Assembly: GCA_965240325.2 (NCBI GenBank)
Contig: OZ251233.1
Coordinates: 186,001 to 250,000, forward strand
Direction of reading: 5' to 3'
Length of the DNA stretch: 64,000 nt
Source: Rebecca billardiae RCC1528
Lineage: Eukaryota; Haptophyta
Part shown: piece by piece, positions 9,359 through 23,000 of the stretch
How positions within the stretch are numbered: position 1 is the first letter of the stretch
How the letters are laid out: each line of letters opens with the position of its first letter
The notes under the pieces: model-generated
Told to the model about the DNA's origin: nothing
Databases searched by the model: none
The model's input: the letters and a program-made list of their open reading frames with translations, nothing else
Position numbers and translations under genes: made by a program

Positions 9359-9691
9359 GTGGACCTCACCCTCAAGAAGATCGCCAAGATGGGGCGGGAC
9401 ACGTGGCGCGCGCGCCTCAGCGCGCCCTCGCGCCCTGCCGCCGAGCGCGCGCTGCTCGGCACCATGCGGCGCGAGCTGGGCATGCGCTGCCTGCGTGGCC
9501 AGGCCAAGATGCTCATCGCCCGCGCGCGCATGGCGCACGTGCGCCCGGGGGCACGCGCCCGCGGGGGCGCTGCATACGACGACGACTACTTCGAGACGAC
9601 GGCTGACGACGCGTGGCACCGCGATCACCGCGGTGGCGCGCGCGCGTCGACGCCAGACGGTGCGTCGAGCTTCCGCTCGGCGATGGAGTGA
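9359..9691 (+). CDS. Hypothetical protein C-terminal segment, probable last exon
   Basis: The frame VDLTLKKIAKMGRD continues into a helical, basic segment and the acidic/aromatic stretch AAYDDDYFETTADDAW, ending at a stop at 9689-9691 (about 110 residues). The first in-frame ATG is inside, at 9389. The segment starts directly after an AT microsatellite and the sequence GCGCGGAG, which would serve as an intron acceptor, so I read it as the terminal exon of a gene whose earlier exons I cannot place. The composition is coding-like, but no family was recognised. If a start at 9389 is used it would be a 100-residue protein. Confidence 0.35.
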   Translation: MDLTLKKIAKMGRDTWRARLSAPSRPAAERALLGTMRRELGMRCLRGQAKMLIARARMAHVRPGARARGGAAYDDDYFETTADDAWHRDHRGGARASTPDGASSFRSAME

Positions 9692-9823
9692 TGGGCGACT
9701 ACGAGGGGGGGGGGGACGACGGCGAGGAGCGCTGATCCTGGTGTTTGTCTCTGCTGCTCGATCTGCTGCTACAGCTTGCTGACTCTGACGCCTGCCCGTT
9801 GCCGATACCACGTCGTTAATATA

Positions 9824-9853
9824 GATATATATATATATCTATATATATATCTA

Positions 9854-9895
<42 letters not shown>
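9824..9895. repeat. ATCT/AT microsatellite
   Basis: ATAT runs pass into at least twelve tandem ATCT units. It lies between the hypothetical exon and the repeat-rich region to the right. Confidence 0.85.
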
Positions 9896-9896
<1 letters not shown>

Positions 9897-9899
9897 ACA

Positions 9900-12746
9900 C
9901 AGTGCAGGATTGGAATTTTCCGTGACGCTTCGGACGGTCCGCAGCTCGAGTCAGCGAATCCGGTCTCGGCCGGACAGTGGAACTCGGGTGGAAGCCGCGA
10001 CTTCGCGGCGGACGGAGCCTCAAACGAGCGGTGCCTCGGCTCGCGGCGCGATCTACTCGGCGAAGACCGACGAGGCTGCTCGCGGGCCCGACTATGCGTC
10101 GACGCGGGCTGGGGTCGTCTTCCGCGTGGCGCTGGGCAAGTTCCTCGCCGCCCTGACGGGTGCTCTCCTTTCGCCCTCACGGCGCGCGCGGTGCGTTTCG
10201 CGAGCTTCTTGCATGCGCCGCCCGCGGTTGCGCCCGAGCCTGATGCTTCAGTCGACACGGCAGGTGGCTCGCGCAGGGTGGGATTGTGTGCGGGTGCCGC
10301 TGGCGGTGCGTCTCACCCTCCTGAAATTGTGTGGGAGGCTGTGACATTGCACGCGTACACCCCGCCACGCCCGCGGCCCGCCCGCGCAAACGCCGCGCCG
10401 CGCAGTTGTCTTTGACCTCGAGCGAGCCTGAGGCGTGGAGGCGACCGACGGCGGGGTGCGACTTGCCCACCGACCCGAGCCGCATCACCCAGCGCAGCCT
10501 CGCCCGCGACGACGCTTCGCCTGGCTGCCACTGCTCAGCCGCGTGCAAGGCGGGCTGGGCGACGTCTTTGCCGAGCGCGGCTGCAGCGCAGCACGCGAGA
10601 GGCTGGAGCGCCATGACGCGGATGGCGGAGCGGGCTTTGGGCTGGCTGGCATGAGCCGCCAGGCTGTACCGTCCGCGCAGATCGCGCTCGGCCCGGCCGC
10701 AGCCCTCCTGAGCGCGCGCCTCAGAGCTGAGACTGATCACGTGCACGCGCACAAGCCACACTGCCGTGGCTGTGTCGAGCAGCTGCGTGTGCTCGAGGCG
10801 CGGCGCTCGCACGGGCCACGCGGGCGCAGCGGGTGCGCGCAGCTGGCGCACGCAGTGCCACGTCCTGCCGCGCCAGTTTGGCGGCCGTCCGCCCCCCCGA
10901 GCTCGAGTTCTGCGCGCTTTGCGACGGCGCGGCCGGCCGCGCCCATCTTCATGCTTGGGCACGCCAGCATGGCCGCCGCCGGGCCTGCTGCGCGCGCCGA
11001 AGCTGGAGGGCGGAGGAGGGCGCTGGGCTGCTCCTACGGCGTGCTGCAGCCCGGGCAGGCTTTTCCGCGGCGCGGCGAGGCCGTCGCGCCTGCTCGCCGC
11101 CGTCGAGTCGCCCGTGCTGAGTGACCGTCGGCCGCATGTGCTCGGCGGCACCGCAGGCAGGCGTCCCATACCAGTGTGCTCGAGCCGCTGCGCGCACCCA
11201 AGGCGAGCTGCTCGAGCGGGCTAGGTGGGCCCACGGAGTGCGCGCAGCTGGCGCACGCAGCCCCGCGTCATGGGGTGTCGGTTTGACGGTCGCCAGCCCC
11301 CGTGGGCTCGAGCTCTGTGCGCTTCACCACGGAGGTGCCGACGGCGCCCCGCGGCGCGCAACGGCGTGGCAGCATGGCCGCCGCCGGCGCCGCCGCACAT
11401 GCCGCCGCTTACGGGCAGTCGAGAGCTTGGGGCAGCACCTACGGCATGCTGCAGCTCGGGCGGGCTCTGCCAGCCTGCTGTGGCGTGATCGCGCATTTTC
11501 CAGACCGTCGACTCGCCCGCGCTGCATATTTGTTTGCTGCGCGTGCTCGACGGCGCCGCTGCTGCCGCTACGGCCGCGCGTTGCTGCGTCGCGAGCGAGC
11601 CCGATGCGAGCTGAACGGCGGCGTGCTCATCGCTGCTGGCGCAGATGGGCGCGTCATGGTGGCCACGCACGATGCTGAGTGCTCGCGCGTGCCAGACGAG
11701 GCGCGTGCTCGCGCTGTGGCTCAATGTCCGGCAGTGCGCGTGGCAGGCCGCAGCTGCTCGACAACAGAACCAGCGGGCAGTGATCGGGCTGCGCGCGCGC
11801 AGCTGATGGCGGCGAACGAGCGAGCCCGCACCGCCGCGCAAGGGCTGGGCGACTGGCGCCGAGGTGGCGCGCACGTCGTCCGCTGCCGTTGGCATCGCGG
11901 CGGACGCTTCAAGCTCGTTCGGCCGGCGTGTTTTCTCCGACGCCCACCTGCGAGCGCTGCCGGCACCGTGCTCGGGCGTCAGTATCGGTGGGCTCGAGCA
12001 CGCGTGGTGAGGCGCTCGGAGCGGTCGACGGCCATGATCGGGCAGCGCACGGTGGGCGCAGGCCACGCGCACGCCAGCGCCCCGCGTGGCGTGGCTTCAC
12101 GGGGCGCAGCCACCAGGAGACTGTGCTGCGACGAGCTCGGGCGCGCTCGGGCGCCGCTGCTCTGCATTTTCCCGAAAAATCGGTTTTCGTGCCCTCGACC
12201 GGCGGTATGCCGCCGGGGTGGCCGCAGCTGCGCTCGGAGCAGCGCGCACGGGCACCGCCGTGTGCGCCCGCCCGCTTTCGCCGCCGCCGAGCTCGAGCAC
12301 AGCGCTGCGCGGGGCTGCGTAATGCCAACGGCGCATGATTTTTTGCCCGCGCCGAGCGCGCGTCGGCGCGCGCAGCGCGCTCAGGTGTGGCCTGCTACCA
12401 AGGTCTGTGCCACGATTCGACGCGCCTATGGTGCGCCGAATTTAGGCGCACCGCTTCAGAATTGTCCGATGATTCGACTAGTGGTGCGGACAACTTAAAA
12501 CGTCACCCTGAGCAGTTTTCCGGCACTGTGTATATCTATATCATCAGATAGATCGAATGGCGCAGCATCAGTGATCAGACGAGCAGCGTGACGATGATCA
12601 TGAAGTATTCCCTTCAGATACTACGTGCATGTCAACGACGGTCCGCTGACGGTCACTCTGCCGAGCCGCGGTGCCACTGGGCCAGGCTGCGCCTGATCCG
12701 AGCAGTGCCTCGACAAACCTCGGTGACAGCGCGGCGGCCTACCCGC
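9900..12746. repeat. Gene-poor region with imperfect tandem repeats
   Basis: No supported gene in about 2.8 kb. A segment at about 10,790-11,115 resembles the next at about 11,185-11,520: both carry the phrase GTGCGCGCAGCTGGCGCACG, then GGCTCGAGCTCTG-like and CAGCATGGCCGCCGCC text, then TACGGCRTGCTGCAG. Identity is roughly two-thirds by eye. Long frames are open on both strands (plus 11,302-12,498; minus 10,177-11,169 and 11,221-12,072), but their translations are Arg/Ala/His-rich, share no domain and mirror each other, as expected for GC-rich non-coding DNA. The last 400 bp is more AT-rich. Confidence 0.45.
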
Positions 12747-15700
12747 CTACACCTCGCCGTGCGCGGCGGAGAGCGCGGAGGGCGACGACTCGGACTCGGA
12801 CGAGTGCTCCTGCTGCGCGTGCGCCGCGCTCGGCCCGCGCCGCGCCGGCCCGGGCCGCGCGAGCAGCAGCAGCAGCTGCAGCGCGTCCGGCTGGGCGGCA
12901 GCGCTCGGCTCGAGGCCGGCGCCGCGCGCGCCCGCCTCGGCCTGAGCGCCGGCCGCGCCGCGCGCCGCGTCCGCGCCGAGCGGCGGGCGCAGGCGGCGGC
13001 GCAGCGCGGCGCGCGCGGCGGGCAGCGCCCAGCAGGCGAGCAGCACGCCCGCTGGCTCGAGGGCGGCCAGGGAGAGCGCGGCCGCGCCGCCCCACGCCCA
13101 CAGCATCGGCACGAGCGCGGCGCGTGGCACGCGCTCGCCGCCGATGGCGGCGGCGACGCCGAGCGCGGCGGTGGCGCCGAGCAGCAGCGCCCAGAGCAGC
13201 GGCGCGCGCGCGGCGCGCGGCGGCGCGCACGGCGGCTCGCGCGCGCGCCGCCGCGCCGGCTCGCGCGCGCGCCGCCGGGCGTACCACGTGCCCAGCTCGG
13301 CGCGGGCGTCGCGCGGGCCGCCGCCGGCCGCGCCGAGCGCGCGCAGCACCGCGCGCGCCTCGAGCGGCGTGAACGGGTCGCCGAGCTCGGCGGTGAGCGT
13401 GCACAGCGCGGCCGCGTCGAGCGCCGCGCCCGGCCCACGCCCGTCGCCCTCGGCGCAGGAGCAGCCGAGCAGCAGCCGCAGAGCGAGCGCCTCCGCCTCC
13501 GCCTCGCGCGCGCGCGCCCAGCCGGTCGGAGCGGGCCGCGGTGCGGCGGTGGGCTGCGGCGGCGGCGGCTGCGCGCGCGGCGGCGAGGGCGGCGGCGAGG
13601 GCGGCGCCGCGCCCGCGCTCGCGCCGCCCTGCCGCGCCGACGCGCCCGCGCGCGCGCGCGCCGACGCCGGCGCGTGCGGCGCGGGCACGCGCGCGCGCCT
13701 CGCGGACGGGTCGGCGCTGACCAGCAGGCCGCTCGACGGGCCGCCGCCGCCGGCGGCGCGGCCGGGCGCGGCGCGGCAGTACGCGCTGGGCGGCTGCGCG
13801 AGCGGCGAGGCGCCGAGCGCTCCGCCGCGCGCGCGGCTCGGCGGCATCACCCCGCCCATCGCCATCAGCGGCGCACCCGGCGGCGGCGGCGCGGACGGGC
13901 GGCGGCGCGCGTGCGGCTGCGCGCCGCCGACCGCCACGACCGGGCGCGAGTGCGGGATGAGCGGCGGCTGCGCGCCCGGCGGCGGGCACAGGGGCAGCAG
14001 CGCGGCGGCGGGCGCGTCCGCGCCGTACAGCTGGCGCTGGCGCAGCGAGGCGCGCCGGCTGTGTGTCGGAGTCACGCGGTCGCGGCCACCGCTGCCGCGA
14101 GAGCGCCGCCCGCCGGCCGGGCTGCCGCTGCCGCCCGCCGCCGCCCCGCTTGCGCCCTCCGCCGCGCCGCCCGCGCCCGGGCCGAGTGACACGAACGCCT
14201 CAGCGGCGGCGGCCGGCTCGGCGCGCTCGCTGCCGCCCCAGCGCAGCGAGGAGTGCGCTGAGTGCGCGCTGCTGCTCGAGCGGCGCGAGCGCGAGGCGCG
14301 CGGCGCCACGCCGCGCGCCGCGGCGGCGGCTCTCTCGCTGCCCGGGCTGGGCGGCGCGGCGGGCCGCGCGCGACGGCCGTCTTCGGCGGAGCCCGCGGGC
14401 GGCGCAGCGCCCGCGCGCGGCGCGGCGTCCGCGGCGGGCGCGCTCGGCGGCGGCGGCAGCTGCAGCACCGCGCGCGCGAGCGCCGCCTCGAGCCGCTGCG
14501 CAAAGCGCAGCGTCGGCGCGACGCTGCGCGCCACGCCCTCCGCGCCCTTGCCCCCGCGCGTGAGCAACTCCGCGCCGAGGTCGGCGCCCAGCAGCGCGCC
14601 CACCGCCTCGGCCAGCAAGCCGTGCAGCCGCGGCGCCGGGCGCGCGCCCCAGCGCGTGGCGGTGGCGCGGATGCGGAGCGCGCGCGCGAGCAGCAGCGCA
14701 CACGCGCCCGCGCACCCCAGCACGCCCACCGCGCCCCACACGGGCAGCCCGAGCGGGCGGCGCACCGCCCCGCCCCAGCGCCGCGGGCGCGCGGGCGCCG
14801 TCCCTACGCTGTACACGTCAGCCCCGCCGCCGTACGCACCGACCGCGAGTGCGAGCTGCAGCAGCAGCGAGGCGAAGGCGCCCTGCACGAGCAGCGCGCG
14901 CTGGGAGGGCTGCTCGGCGGGCAGCAGCGGCGCTGAGAGCGTGCACGGCTCGTCCGCCAGCACGCGCAGCACGCGCGCGCCCAGCGCGCGCACCGCGCCG
15001 CCCGCGCCGCGCGCCGGCCGCGCCGCGCCCGCGGCCGCGCCCCCGCCGCCCCCGCCGCCGCCGCCGCCGCTGCCGCGTGCGTGCTGTGTGCTGAACGCCT
15101 CCACGGGCGCGGAGACGCGCGCGCGCACGCCGCCGCCGCTGCCGGCGCGGCGGAGCGCGGCGGTGGAGGCGGCGGAGGAGGCATCGGCGCCCGTCTGCGC
15201 CCGGCGCGGCTGCGGCCCGCGCGGCGCCGTGCCGCCGTGCCGCGCCCGTGCCGCCTCTGCCTCGTCCTCCGCCTCGTCCTCGCTGCGCCCCAGCTCCAGA
15301 GTTGGGTCTGCGCGCGCTGAGCGCGCGGCACCTCCGGGCGGGCGCGGCCCCGGGACGGCGGCGGCGAGGTGGGAGGGCTCGATGCGCGCGACGTCCGGCG
15401 TGGACGTCTCGCTGCGCGCGTCCTCCTCCTCAGCCTCCTCCTCAGCCTCCGCCTCCGCCGCGTCCTCCTCCGCGCCCGCCGCGGCGCGGCTCCGCGCGTC
15501 CGCCGCACGCGCGCCGAGGGCGGCGGGCGCGCGCGCCGACGCGGCGGCGGCCGCGGCGGGCGTGCGCGTGGGCACGACCACCGCCTCCGCCGCCGCGCGC
15601 GGCGCGCCGCCGCCCAGCCGCGTGCCCGTGCTGCCCGCGGGCTGCTGCTGCTGCTGCTGCTGCTCCTGCTGCTGCGCCTTTGCCGCCCCCGTGCGCAGCG

Positions 15701-16948
15701 GGCGCGCGCGCGCGCCGAGCGGCTCGTAGGCGCCCGCGCGCGTCCGCTGCGCGCGGTACCAGCGGCGGTGGCGCGCGCGGGCGCGGCGCTCGGCGAGGGC
15801 GGCGAGGGCGAGCAGCGCGGCGTCGAGCCCGAGCAGCAGGTACACGAGCCGCGCCACCGCGCCCTCGCCCACCAGCCCCACCGCCGCCGCCGCCACCTGC
15901 GCTGAGCCTGGCCGCACCGTCTGCGCGCCCTCGGCCGCGCCCGCGCCGGCCGCGGCGCCGTCGGGCGGCGGCGGCAGTCCGAGCCCGGCGAACTCGGTGA
16001 GGTGCGTGCACGCGCAGTAGAAGAGCGGGAGCGAGGACAGGTCGACGCCGCCGGTGAGCGACGTGTCGTCCTGCGGCGTGCCCGCGGGCGCGCACCCGTC
16101 GCTGCTCCAGCCGGCGCCCGCAGCCGCCGCCCAGAAGCGGCAGTCGGCCGCCGCGCGCACCTGCTGCGCTGAGAGGCCGGCGCGCGGAGGGACGGCGATG
16201 AGCAGCGGGCGCGGCAGCCGCGAGATCTCGATCTCGGCGCCGCCCGCCGCGCGCAGCGTCACGGAGAACACGTGCGTCAGCACCTCCTCGCCGCCGCTCA
16301 CGTTGAGCGCCTGCAGCGCCGCGGAGCCGTTTGCCGCCAGCGTGCGCAGGTCGCGCGTGACCGAGGTGAGAACGATGTCGACGCCTGCGGCGAGGGAGAG
16401 CTCGGCCAGGAAGCCGAGCACCTCGGCGCGGACGAGCATCCCGCCGTGCGCGTCGATCGCGGGGATCCACCGCCCCTCGACCAGCGCGGCCGCGCTCAGC
16501 CGCACCGCCGTCACGTTGAGGTCCGCGCCCGGCAGCCGCGCCGCCGCCTCGCCCTGCAGCGCGCCCTCGAGCGCGGCGACGCCGAGCGCGTCGAGCGCGG
16601 CGGCGGAGGCGTCGGCGAGGTGCAGCGCGGCGGGCAGCGGCAGCGCGGACGGGTCGAGCCGGCCGAGCACCGCGTCGATCGCCCGCGCCAGCGCCGGCAC
16701 CGTGCCCGCCGCCAGCCCCACCTGCGGCACGGCGCGCGCGAGCGCCGTCGCGTGCGCGAGCGAGGCGTTCGCAGCGGCCGCGTCCAGCCGGATCGGCGCG
16801 CCCAGCACGGCGGCGAGCGAGGCGGCGGCCTGCGCGAGGCCGGAGGGGGTGCGCGCGCTGATCGCCGACGCGCCGATGCTCACCTCGAGCAGCGCGTCGC
16901 GCGCCGCGTCCACCTCCGCCTCGCTGAGCGGGCCGTGCACCGCGGCGC

Positions 16949-17004
<56 letters not shown>

Positions 17005-20000
17005 GGCGCGTCGAGCCGGGGCGGCGGCGTGGGCGGTGGGCGCGGCGCGAAGGCGGGCGGCGGCGGGCTCGGCGGCGGCGCCGGCCGCGCCGGCCCCACG
17101 CCGCCACCGCCCGGCGCCCCCACCGCCGCCTCCGCGCCCCCTTCGAGCTGCGCACTGCCCAGCAGCCACACGAGCACGTCGATCAGACGGTACGCGTGCG
17201 CCGAGTCCGCGCGCGACACCGCGGCGCGCGCCTGCGCGAGCAGCGAGGCGAGCGCGGAGGAGGCGCCCTCGCGCAGCGCGTGGAGCGGCGTGGCGACGCT
17301 CACGGCCGCGAGCGCCTCCGCGCTCGCGCCCCACGCGTCCTCCACCGCCACGCGCACCGTGCGGTTGCCCGCCGGCAGCAGCACTCCGAACACATTTGGG
17401 CCCAGCCCGCGCGCCCGGAGCACGCTCGCGCCCGCGCCGCCCGCCGAGGCGCGCCACCGGCCGTCGGCGGCGGCGGGCGCGTGCGCGAAGGCGTAGCGCA
17501 GCGGCAGGTCGCTCGCCTCGTCGTCCGCCCAGCCCGCCGCGACCACGTCGAACTGCGTGAACAGCGCCACCCCCGCGGGCGGCTCCACCCGCAGCCCGCC
17601 GCCAAACGGCGGCCGGTTCATGCGCACGCGCACGGAGCCCACGCCCGGCTGCTCGGCGCCGAGCACGGTGAGCTGGAAGACGTACGTCGCGCCCGGCGCG
17701 AGCGCGCCGCTGCGGAAGGCGAGCGCCGGGCCCGCCGCGCCGGTGGTCGTCACGGCGGCGCTGTCCGACAGGTCGAGCCCCGCCGCCTCGCGCAGCGCGC
17801 CGCCCGCGCCCTCGAGCATCGCGCGCCACGCGTACGTGAAGCGCACCACGCCGCTCGCCTGCAGCGCGGCGGAGGCGGGGTCGAGCGAGGTGGCGATCAC
17901 CAGCCGCTGCGCGGGCAGCTCGAACGTGGGGTTGTACTTGGGCCGCGGCAGCGGCTCGAACGCGATCGCCGGCACCACGCCCGAGACCACCGTCACGCGC
18001 ACCGACGCCTCGGCCGGCCTCGCAAACGCCGCGCTGCCGACGGCCACGGTGAGAGCGTACTCGCCCAGTGGCAGCGCGAGGGGCGGCAGGCGCAGCACGG
18101 GCCCGCGCGGAGGCGCGCCGAGGGCGGTGAGGTTGAGCGGCGTCGCCGCGCTGCTGCTGCCGTTCGCCCCGCCGCCGCCCTCCGCGGACACGCGCCGCGC
18201 GCTCCACTCGAACGCCAGCCCCGCGCCGCCGTCCGCGCGGTTCGGGTCAGCGGACGCGGACGCGTCGATGTCGACGGGCAGCAGCGCGCCCACCACGCGG
18301 TCGCCGCCCGCGATGGTGGCGCGCAGCGGGCGCTGGCCCACCGCGACGGTGACGCTGGCCGTGCCCGGGCTCGCCGCGCCCGACGGGTCGGACGCGCGCA
18401 CCTCCAGCGTGTACGAGTGCAGCGCTGAGAGCGAGAACGGAGGCAGCAGCAGCAGCGCGCCGCCGGCCGACGAGCCCGCCCCGAGCGAGGGCCGCAGCGC
18501 GCCCGGCCACGCGGGCGCGCCGCTCGCCGTCTCGACGACGGCGGCGAGCCGCCACGAGAAGTCGAGCGCGGCGCTGGGCGGCTCGTGCTCGCCCACGCCG
18601 CACGCCGCGGGCCGCCGCGTCGACGCCTCCAGCACCACGCTCTCGGCGGGCCACGCGCCCACGCGCGCAGGCCCGGCCACGCCCACCAGCAGGGCGTCCG
18701 GCGGGGCGCGCGCGGCCACGTGCAGCGCCGGGGGCGAGGTGAGGGCGAGGAAGGAGGTGACGCGCAGGGCGAAGGCCCAGGCGGTGCCGCCGCGCGGCAT
18801 GCGCAGCCGCGCGACCGCCGCGCCCGGCGGCAGCGCGCGCAGCTGCGCCTCCACGTCCGCGAGCGCGCCCTCGTCCGCGTCGCTCCGCGCGCGCTCGACG
18901 CGCCACTCGAAGGCCAGCGGCACGATGCCGCCGCCGCTGGAGGCGGTGCCGTCGAGGCGCACGGACTCGTTGGCGCAGGCGGAGAGGGCGGCGGGCGCGC
19001 GGAGCGAGGCGACGGGCGTCGGGCACGGCGTGCCCGGCCCGCACGGCGCGTCCACGTCGATGCTCGCCGCCAGCCCCACGCCCAGCAGCGCGGCGTCACA
19101 GCCGGGCGAGCACGGCGCGGGCGAGAGCGCGCGCTCGCGCACGCGCACGGTGGAGCCTGGCGCGAGCAGCGTGGCGGGGCTGAGCTGCACGCGCAGCGAG
19201 GTGTCGGAGGCCCAGTAGCACTGCGGCGCGGGCGCGTCGGCGTCGGCCCCGCGCACCAGCGCCACGCTCTCGTCGTCGAGCACGGCCGCGCACGCGGACA
19301 GCCCGGCGCCCATGCGCGCGCGGTCGGTCGGCTGCGCGTCGAACTCGAGGCGGAGCGCGGTGGCGGTGCGGTCGAACGCGGCGAGGAGGAGGGTGGGGGC
19401 GTGCAGCCCGATGAAGGTGAAGTACACGCCGCCCTCGGCCGCGCCCAGCCCGAGCGCCGGCGCGTACTGCTGCCCGTTGAGCGCGACGCGCACCTGCGCA
19501 GGCCCCTCCTGCCCCGAGCCGTCGGGCGCGCGCGCCTCAAGCGCGCCGTCGCCCAGGAAGGCGCTCGGCGGCACGGGGCGCGCGGCCGGGCCGAACGCGA
19601 TGCGCAGCAGCGGGAGCAGCCCCGCGGCCTGCAGCGCGCCGAAGCCGGCGCCGCTCACCGCCACCCGCGTGCGCGCGTACCCCTGCGCGGGCGAGACGGC
19701 CATCACGCGCGGCTCCGAGTACCAAGCAAACCCCACGGCCGAGGCGGAGGTGCTGCCGGCGTGCGCGCCGTTGAGTGAGAGCTCGAGCGAGCGCGAGCCG
19801 CCCGCCCAGCCGGGGCGCGCGGGCGGCAGCGTGCACCGCGCGCGGGACGTGCCGTTGACGGGCGCGAGCAGCGTCGCGCGCGCGGCGCACGCGCGCGGCT
19901 CCACGGCGGGCAGCACGCAGCACAGCTGGCCCTCGCCGTACTCGGCAAAGCCCGAGCCCTCGAGCGTCACCACCGTGCCGCCGCGCACCGGCCCGGCGGG

Positions 20001-23000
20001 CGGGTGCAGCGCGGTCACGCGCACGCTGCGTTGCTCGTACAGCTCGACCACGATCGGCTCGAAGCGGAAGGGCACGACGTACTCGCCGCTGTCCAGCGTG
20101 AGCCGCACCTCGTACGCGCCCGCGCCCAGCCCCGCGCCCAGCCCCGCGCCCAGCGCCGCGCCGCTCGGCAGCTCGCACGTGGCCGCCTCGGCAGACAGCA
20201 CGGCCGCAGGGCTGACGGCGGCGGGGACAAACGCGCCGCCGCCGCCGCCGCCGCCGGGCGCGGCGCGGCCGAACGAGCAGAAGTCGCCCGTGCCGCGGCC
20301 GACGAGGCCGGCGCCGCGCAGCGTGAAGTTGAGCGGCGCGCCCGGCCTGAGCGGCGCGCCGAGCGGCGAGCCCGAGTCGAGCGCCGCGCGGATCAGCGGC
20401 GGCGGCGGCGGCGAGGGCGGCGGCGGCGGCGGCGGCGGCGGCGACGGCGGCGACGAGGGCGGCGAGGGCGGCGGGAACGGCGAGACGCGCGGCGGCGGCG
20501 GCGGGCTGGGCGGCGGCGAGGGCGGCGGCAACGGCGGCGGCGAGGGTGGCGGCGTGGGCGGCGGCGAGGGCGGCGGCGGCGGGCTCGGCGGCGGCGGCGG
20601 CGAGGGCGGCGGCGCGGGCGGCGAGGGCGGCGGGAACGGCGAGACGCGCGGCGGCGGCGGCGGGCTGGGCGGCGGCGAGGGCGGCGGGCTCGGCGGCGGC
20701 GAGGGCGGCGGCAACGGCGGCGGCGGCGGCGAGGGCGGCGGCGAGGGCGGCGGCGAGGGCGGCGGGCCCGGAGGCGGCGAGGGCGGCGGGCTCGGCGGCG
20801 GCGACGGCGGCGCGCTCGGCGGCGGCGGGCTGGGCGGCGGCGAGGGCGGCGGCGAGGGCGGCGGCGAGGGCGGCGGCGAGGGCGGCGGGCCCGGCGGCGG
20901 GGATGGCGGCGGGGATGGCGGCGGCGAGGGCGGCGGGCCCGGCGGCGGGCTCGGCGGCGGGGAGGGTGGCGGCGAGGGTGGCGGCGAGGGCGGCGGGCTC
21001 GGCGGCGGACTGGGCGGCGGTGACGGCGGCGGGCTCGGCGGCGGCGGGGATGGCGGTGGGCGGGGGGGCGGGCTCGGGGGCGGAGACGGCGGCGGGCTCG
21101 GCGGCGGGCTCGGCGGCGGGCTCGGCGGCGGGCTCGGCGGCGGGCTCGGCGGCGGGCTCGGCGGCGGGCTCGGCGGCGGCGGCGAAGGCGGCGGGCTCGG
21201 CGGCGGGCTCGGCGGTGGGCTCGGCGGTGGGCTCGGCGGCGGAGCGGGCGGCGGTGCGGGTGGCGGGCTCGGCGGCGGGCTCGGCGGTGGGCTGGGCGGC
21301 GGTGCGGGCGGCGGGCTCGGCGGCGGGCTCGGCGGCGGAGAGGGCGGCGGGCCTGGCGGCGGGCTGGGTGGTGGGCTCGGCGGGGGAGACGGCGGCGGGC
21401 TCGGCGGCGGGCTCGGCGGTGGAGATGGCGGCGGGCTCGGCGGCGGGCTCGGCGGCGGCGGAGATGGCGGTGGGCTCGGGGGAGGGCTCGGCGGCGGCGA
21501 CGGCGGCGGGCTTGGCGGCGGGCTCGGCGGCGGGCTCGGCGGCGGGCTCGGCGGCGGGCTCGGCGGAGGAGACGGCGGCGGGCTCGGCGGCGGCGGCGAA
21601 GGCGGCGGGCTCGGCGGCGGGCTCGGCGGCGGGCTCGGCGGCGGGCTGGGCGGCGGGCTGGGCGGCGGGCTCGGCGGCGGGCTGGGCGGCGGGCTGGGCG
21701 GCGGGCTTGGGGGCGGGCTGGGCGGCGGGCTCGGTGGCGGGCTCGGCGGCGGGCTGGGCGGTGGGCTGGGTGGCGGTGACGGTGGCGGGCTGGGCGGCGG
21801 GCTGGGCGGCGGGCTCGGCGGCGGCGAAGGCGGTGGCGACGGCGGCGGCGACGGCGGCGGTGATGGCGGCGGGCTCGGCGGCGGGCTCGGCGGCGGGCTC
21901 GGCGGCGGGCTCGGCGGCGGGCTCGGCGGAGGGCTCGGCGGTGGGCTCGGCGGTGGGCTCGGCGGTGGCGACGGCGGCGGGCTCGGGGGAGGCGACGGGG
22001 GCGGGCTCGGCGGCGGGCTCGGGGGAGGGCTCGGTGGTGGCGAGGGCGGTGGGCTCGGCGGCGGCGAAGGCGGCGGCGAGGGCGGCGGGCTTGGCGGTGG
22101 CGAGGGCGGCGGTGATGGCGGCGGGCTTGGCGGAGGGCTCGGCGGCGGGCTCGGCGGTGGTGATGGCGGCGGGCTCGGCGGTGGGGAGGGCGGCGGGCTC
22201 GGCGGCGGCGAGGGCGGCGGGCTTGGTGGTGGCGAGGGTGGCGGCGACGGTGGCGGACTTGGCGGCGGGCTTGGTGGCGGCGACGGCGGCGGGCTTGGCG
22301 GCGGGCTGGGCGGTGGGCTTGGCGGCGGGCTCGGTGGTGGCGAGGGCGGTGGCGAGGGCGGCGGGCTCGGTGGTGGTGATGGCGGCGGGCTCGGCGGCGG
22401 CGAGGGCGGCGGGCTTGGTGGTGGCGAAGGCGGCGGCGAGGGCGGTGGGCTTGGCGGCGGCGAGGGCGGTGGGCTCGGCGGCGGCGACGGCGGTGGACTT
22501 GGTGGCGGCGACGGCGGCGGGCTGGGTGGCGGGCTGGGCGGCGGCGAGGGCGGCGGGCTCGGTGGTGGCGAGGGCGGTGGCGAGGGTGGCGGGCTCGGTG
22601 GTGGTGATGGCGGCGGACTCGGCGGCGGCGAGGGCGGCGGGCTTGGCGGTGGCGAAGGCGGCGGCGAGGGCGGTGGGCTTGGCGGCGGCGAGGGCGGTGG
22701 ACTCGGCGGCGGTGAAGGCGGCGGCGAGGGCGGCGGCGAGGGCGGCGGAGACGGTGGCGGGCTCGGCGGCGGCGAGGGCGGCGGGCTCGGCGGCGGCGAA
22801 GGCGGCGGCGAGGGCGGCGGGCTCGGCGGCGGCGAGGGCGGTGGACTGGGCGGCGGTGACGGCGGTGGGCTCGGTGGCGGCGAGGGTGGCGGCGAGGGCG
22901 GCGGGCTCGGCGGCGGCGAGGGCGGTGGGCTCGGCGGCGGTGAGGGCGGCGGTGACGGTGGCGGCGAGGGCGGCGGCGAGGGCGGTGGGCTCGGCGGCGG

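Noticed and set aside
10177-12498. Several 200-400-codon frames on both strands
   Set aside because: They overlap each other on opposite strands, show no domain and mirror imperfect DNA repeats.
13144-18428. Plus-strand frames of 861 and 718 codons opposite the GPS/REJ region
   Set aside because: Arg/Ala/Ser-rich shadow text with no domain, opposite a frame with clear GPS, REJ and membrane features.
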